DNA of 64,000 bases, from positions 310,001 through 374,000 of the forward strand of contig NZ_JAAKXW010000005.1 of NCBI RefSeq assembly GCF_011752045.1, in the 5' to 3' direction. Source of the DNA: Microbacterium hydrocarbonoxydans (GTDB lineage: Bacteria; Actinomycetota; Actinomycetes; Actinomycetales; Microbacteriaceae). Shown piece after piece: positions 60,381-64,000 of the stretch; position 1 is the stretch's first letter; every line of letters starts with the position of its first letter. The notes below the pieces were generated by a model, which saw nothing but the letters and a program-made list of their open reading frames with translations, ran no database searches and was not told the origin of the DNA. The translations under genes and the position numbers were made by a program.

Positions 60381-62753
60381 TCAGCGCTCGGCGAGTTCCG
60401 CGACGTCCTGAGCGGTGAGGGCCGTGCTCCACACGTTCAGTTCGTCGACGTCGCCCGCGAACGGCGCGTCCCACCAGTTCACGCCGATGCCGAACTGCGC
60501 TCCCGCTGCGGAGAACACGTCGGGGAACCCCGTGCCCTGGAACCGCTTCACGCCGTCGACGTAGACGACGACGGAGCCGCCGTCGACGACGAACGCGACA
60601 TGCGACCACTGGCCGACGGGCAGAGTCTGCCCCGTGCCGGCGTCGTACCAGCGGGTGCCGGACCAGAGCATCGTCGAGCCGCCGACGCCGCTGTGCCCCT
60701 GTGGCACGAGGCTGACCCACGACTCGAGGCCCGCGGCGCCGAAGAAGGCCGTCGTGTAGGTGGTGAGCCGGTCGGGGCGCAGCCACAGGCTGACCGTGTA
60801 CTCGGAGCCCTGGATGAGGCTGTCCGGCAGGCGCACGCCGGTCGAGCCGTCGAGGTGCAGGGCGCTGCCGGAGACGCCGTCGGCCGCGAAGGCGGCCGTG
60901 CCGCCCGGGGTGTCCAGGCGCGCCCCGGTCGGGGTCGCGGCCGGGTGCAGCCCCGCGCCGTCGGCGAGGTCTCCCTCGAACGACCAGGAGCCGCTGAGGA
61001 CGCCGGGCGTGCGGGCGAGGACGGTGAGCTCGAAGGATGCCGTCTGCGCGATGCCACCGGAAGCGACGGTCGCGGTGAGCGTGACGTGCGCGTCGGCGGC
61101 GCCGATCGCGGGACGCAGGACGGTGCCGTCGGCTCCGACGACCGCCGGGTCGGATGACGTCCACGTGATCGTGGTGCCGCCCGTTCCCTCGGTCGGCAGC
61201 GTGAGATCGCCGGTGACGGCGGAGGTGTCGCCCAGCTCCAGCGCGGCGATCACGGCGGCGACGGCATCCGCATCGCTGAGCGTCGGCACCTTGCGTCCCC
61301 ACACGCTGACGCCGTGTGCGGAGAGGGCGGTGAACCCGGTCGACCAGGCTTCCAGGGCCGGGTCCCACACCGGCACGAACCGGCCCTTGTAGGTCTCGCC
61401 GTCGATGACGAGCGTCGCGGCGTTCACATCGTCGAGGGTCCAGCTGCCCGCGGCGGCACCGGTGATCTTCCCGCTCTTCGTGAGGGAGATGTCGGAGGAC
61501 GCAGCGGGGACCGCGGTGATGTCCTTGCCCATGTTCACGAGTTGCCAGTCTCCGACGACATCCGCGCGGTAGACCTTGCCGGCGGTCTCGCCGGCGTAGC
61601 GCTGCGGGGAGATCACCGGCCATCCGTCTTCGTTGATGTAGATCTGGTGCACCCGCACCTCGTGATACTCCCCGCTGCCGGGGAATCGCGCGTGGAACAC
61701 GAGGAACATGCGCCCGGTCTCGGGGTCCTGGTACCAGGAGTTGTGTCCGGGTGAGTTGTAGCCGATGCCGTTCGCATCGCCCGCGTCGCCGAGCTCGTGG
61801 GTGAAGACGTGGCTTCCCATGAGCTTGACGCCGTAGGGCTGGATCGTCGCGTCGTCGAACAGCGGCAGGTCCGGGTCGGACTTCACCTCCGCCATGTCAT
61901 TGCCCTCGGCGTCGAGGTAGGGCCCGTCGGGTGAGGTCGAGCGGGCGACGCGGACGTTGTACCCGCCGCCGGCGTCCAAACCCCCGAAGGACAGGTAGAG
62001 GTAGTAGTAGCCGCTCTCCGCGTCGTACTGGACGGTCGGCGCCTCGATGCGACTGTGGTTGCCGCCGACGAGGTGCGTGCCGTAGCCCTGGTCGGGGAGG
62101 GGCTCGCCCGTCTCCGGGTCGAGCTTCAGGATGTGGATGCCGCCGGAGTAAGAGCCGTACACCATCCACAGGCCGCCGTCTGCGTCGTAGAACGCGTCGG
62201 GATCGACGGCGTTGGGGTGGATGCGGGCGTCGTAGACCTCGCCCGGGTTCTCGGACTCTCCCGACATGCCCGACTTCAGGAGGATGCCCTGGTTCTCGTA
62301 CGGACCGTCGACCGCGTCGGAGGTGGCGAGGCCGAGCGCGGAGCGCGGGGAGGAGCCCTCACAGGCGTTGTAGTACATCGCGAACCGCCCGTCGGGGAGC
62401 CGGATGACGTCCGCCGCCCACAGCGTGCTGGTCTGCGCCCACTCGAAGGTCTCGGCCAGCTCGGTGTAGATGTCCTCGAAGAGGGCGTTGTCGGCGTTCT
62501 GCGACAGGTCGACGGTGTACTGCTCCCAGTCGATGAGGTCGGTCGTGTGCGCCGAGGCGCCGTGCGAGCCGAACGCCCAGATGTCGTCGCCCGAGGTGAC
62601 GATCGAGGGGTCGTGGACGGTGACGTCCTGGAACTGCGGGGGTTCGGGCTGTACGGTCGGCTGCTTCGCCCAGGCAGGGGCCGGGACGAGGCAGCCGATC
62701 GCGATGGCGCCGGCGGCGGCCAGGGCGATCGAGGTGCGGGGAGTGCGGGGCAT
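60381..62753 (-). CDS. Secreted GH43-family glycosidase with Ig-like and LamG domains
   Basis: A 790-residue protein with a signal peptide (about 1-29, cleavage after WA-K). The GH43 five-blade domain has likely catalytic Asp48 (VHDPS), Asp184 (NAVDPDAFYD) and acid Glu237 (RIEAPTV). The GH43-associated C-terminal domain (VYRADVVGDWQLVNMG) follows, then an atrophied-Ig segment (about 520-600) and a C-terminal LamG/concanavalin domain (about 610-780). It probably attacks arabinan or arabinoxylan outside the cell. AGGAG precedes the ATG. Operators upstream suggest sugar induction. Confidence 0.93.
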   Translation of the reverse strand: MPRTPRTSIALAAAGAIAIGCLVPAPAWAKQPTVQPEPPQFQDVTVHDPSIVTSGDDIWAFGSHGASAHTTDLIDWEQYTVDLSQNADNALFEDIYTELAETFEWAQTSTLWAADVIRLPDGRFAMYYNACEGSSPRSALGLATSDAVDGPYENQGILLKSGMSGESENPGEVYDARIHPNAVDPDAFYDADGGLWMVYGSYSGGIHILKLDPETGEPLPDQGYGTHLVGGNHSRIEAPTVQYDAESGYYYLYLSFGGLDAGGGYNVRVARSTSPDGPYLDAEGNDMAEVKSDPDLPLFDDATIQPYGVKLMGSHVFTHELGDAGDANGIGYNSPGHNSWYQDPETGRMFLVFHARFPGSGEYHEVRVHQIYINEDGWPVISPQRYAGETAGKVYRADVVGDWQLVNMGKDITAVPAASSDISLTKSGKITGAAAGSWTLDDVNAATLVIDGETYKGRFVPVWDPALEAWSTGFTALSAHGVSVWGRKVPTLSDADAVAAVIAALELGDTSAVTGDLTLPTEGTGGTTITWTSSDPAVVGADGTVLRPAIGAADAHVTLTATVASGGIAQTASFELTVLARTPGVLSGSWSFEGDLADGAGLHPAATPTGARLDTPGGTAAFAADGVSGSALHLDGSTGVRLPDSLIQGSEYTVSLWLRPDRLTTYTTAFFGAAGLESWVSLVPQGHSGVGGSTMLWSGTRWYDAGTGQTLPVGQWSHVAFVVDGGSVVVYVDGVKRFQGTGFPDVFSAAGAQFGIGVNWWDAPFAGDVDELNVWSTALTAQDVAELAER

Positions 62754-62810
62754 GATGCTCCTGTTCGACGTCGGACGGAGATTCGGGCTCGGCCATGAGC
62801 CGTCGCCGCG

Positions 62811-62858
62811 AATCTACAACGATGTAGAACTGAGGTGCAAGGGTTATCTCCAACGTTG
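62811..62858 (-). promoter_or_regulatory. GH43 promoter with two LacI-type operators
   Basis: Minus-strand -35 TTGCAC (62835-62840) and -10 TAGATT (62811-62816) are 18 bases apart. TCTACA-ACGA-TGTAGA (62813-62828) overlaps the -10, and a second central-CG palindrome CAACGTTG (62851-62858) lies 34 bp upstream. Confidence 0.65.
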
Positions 62859-62937
62859 CATAAGCGGCTGCGCCCGGACCGCCTCCCGGTCGGTCTGCGG
62901 AACCCGGCGCGGGCTCAGGTGCGAGCGCGGCGGACGA

Positions 62938-64000
62938 TCATCCGGGGATGAGGTTGTGAGCGACGGCGAAGATGAGGAGACCGGCGAGGGCGCCGACGAC
63001 GGTGCCGTTCAGGCGGATGTACTGCAGGTCGCGTCCGACCATGAGCTCGATCTTCTCGGTGGTCTCCGCCGGATCCCACCGCTCGACGGTGTCGGTGATG
63101 ATCGAGGCGATGTCATGCCGGTACCGGTCGACGAGGAAGACGGCGGCATCCGACACCCAGGTGTCGACGCGGTGCTGCAGCGCGGCATCCGTGGTCAGGC
63201 GCTCGCCGACCTCCTGCAGGGCCTGGACCGCCCGGCGGCGCAGGCCGCTCTCCGGGTCGGCCAGCGCCGTGAGCAGGCCTGCCTTGGCGGTGTTCCAGGC
63301 TTCGGCGGCCAGGGCGCCGACACGGGGGCTGTCGAAGAGCGAGGCCTTCGCGTTCTCGAGCTTCGCCCGCGTCGCGGGGTCGTGCTGGAGATTGTCGGCG
63401 AGGCGGCCGAGGTAGCCGTCGATCGCGAGGCGGGCCGGATGCCGCGGGTCGGCCTGGACGGCCTGCACGAAGCGCACCGCCTCGTTGTAGGCGGTGTCGT
63501 CGACGAAGCGGTGCGCGAGCTTCGGCACCCAGGACGGGAGCCGCCGGGAGATGAGGCCGGAGAAGGCCTCGGCGTTGTGGTGCAGCCAGGTCGCGATGGA
63601 GTCCACGGCGAGGTCGACGGCTCCGTGGTGGGCGTCCGCCTCGACGATCTTGGCGAGCCACGCTCCGGCCGGCGGTCCCCATTCCGGGGCGACGAGGTGC
63701 TCGCGGGCGAGGTCGGTGATGAGATCGCGGACGTCGTCGTCGCTGAGCGCGTTGAGCACAGCGCCGGCGACGGCGGCGCCCTCGGTGCCGACGCGCTCGG
63801 CATGCGCGGGCTCCCGGAGCCATTCGCCGGCGCGGAGCGCGATGGCGGTGTTCGATAGCTTGGTGCGCACGACATCGGCGGCGAGGAAGTTGGTCTCGAC
63901 GAACTCGCCGAGCGTGCGGCCGATCTCGTCCTTGCGGCTCGGGATGATCGCGGTGTGCGGGATCGGGAGCCCGAGCGGCCGGCGGAACAGCGCGGTGACC
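62938..64000 (-). CDS. DUF445 membrane protein (partial, runs off the window)
   Basis: The C-terminal 353 residues are visible. The frame stays open past the apparent GTG start at 63870 to the right edge, and that part (TALFRRPLGLPIPHTAIIPSRKDEIG, then GEFVETNFL) is classic DUF445, so the real start lies beyond 64000. The middle is a long helical region. The C-terminal helix GTVVGALAGLLIFAVAHNL is a membrane anchor. Function is unknown; related proteins are small-molecule- or spore-linked membrane proteins. Confidence 0.92.
   Translation of the reverse strand, partial: VTALFRRPLGLPIPHTAIIPSRKDEIGRTLGEFVETNFLAADVVRTKLSNTAIALRAGEWLREPAHAERVGTEGAAVAGAVLNALSDDDVRDLITDLAREHLVAPEWGPPAGAWLAKIVEADAHHGAVDLAVDSIATWLHHNAEAFSGLISRRLPSWVPKLAHRFVDDTAYNEAVRFVQAVQADPRHPARLAIDGYLGRLADNLQHDPATRAKLENAKASLFDSPRVGALAAEAWNTAKAGLLTALADPESGLRRRAVQALQEVGERLTTDAALQHRVDTWVSDAAVFLVDRYRHDIASIITDTVERWDPAETTEKIELMVGRDLQYIRLNGTVVGALAGLLIFAVAHNLIPG

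Overview
The window is a stretch of high-GC (about 70% by eye) actinobacterial chromosome. Gene content, gene order and promoter style point to Microbacteriaceae, most likely Microbacterium or a close relative. The genus is an inference; there is no rRNA gene to anchor it. About 65 protein genes and three tRNA genes are tightly packed. No insertion sequence, prophage, CRISPR array or origin was seen.

Layout. 1-5 kb: carD, a fused ispDF, cysS and an rlmB-type methyltransferase, an order also found in mycobacteria. 5-8.7 kb: a DUF4032 protein, a lone MsiK-type sugar-ABC ATPase and a DsbA-fold protein without its CXXC. 8.7-15.5 kb: tRNA-Thr, an SRAP (YedK/HMCES) protein, a transporter, a nitroreductase and MsrB, DUF2332, DUF3263 and LytR_C proteins, then groL under CIRCE control and a solitary WXG100 protein. 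15.6-21.4 kb: a two-component system, a TetR/alpha-beta hydrolase pair and a Stealth sugar-phosphate transferase. 21.5-30 kb: an XPB-type helicase and its partner, a cold-shock protein, DUF3027, serC, a DtxR regulator, an M23 peptidase and an HNH nuclease.

30-39 kb is a C50 carotenoid operon in the order idi-crtE-crtB-crtI-crtYe-crtYf-crtEb-mmpL. Its first seven genes are chained by 4-base start/stop overlaps, and a MarR (CrtR-like) regulator is divergent across an AT-rich operator. Next come lsr2 and a guanidinium exporter gene (sugE/gdx) whose leader carries what I read as a guanidine-III riboswitch with a translational switch. A RamA-like LuxR regulator then faces a DUF485/MctC-type carboxylate uptake pair.

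42.8-47.4 kb holds the most unusual pair: an alkyltransferase-like protein whose acceptor Cys is Val (PVHR), divergent from a 1239-residue DUF4011/SF1 helicase-like protein that has lost the Walker A lysine and the Walker B glutamate. 47.5-51.4 kb (mscL, fmdB-type, 5-formyl-THF cyclo-ligase, galU, rimJ-type acetyltransferase, SepX/Rv0996-type protein, tRNA-Ala) resembles the mycobacterial Rv0985c-Rv0996 block. 51.7-64 kb: an APC permease, a methyltransferase, a LuxR regulator, an IclR-controlled hutHUI operon, a secreted GH43 enzyme behind LacI-type operators and a partial DUF445 gene.

Two window-wide signals stand out. About twenty genes have a TANNNT-like -10 box ending 6-8 bases before the start codon, the signature of leaderless mRNA. 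The sequence GGATGC/GCATCC, especially CGGATGCC/GGCATCCG, is strongly over-represented in both orientations and across coding and non-coding DNA.
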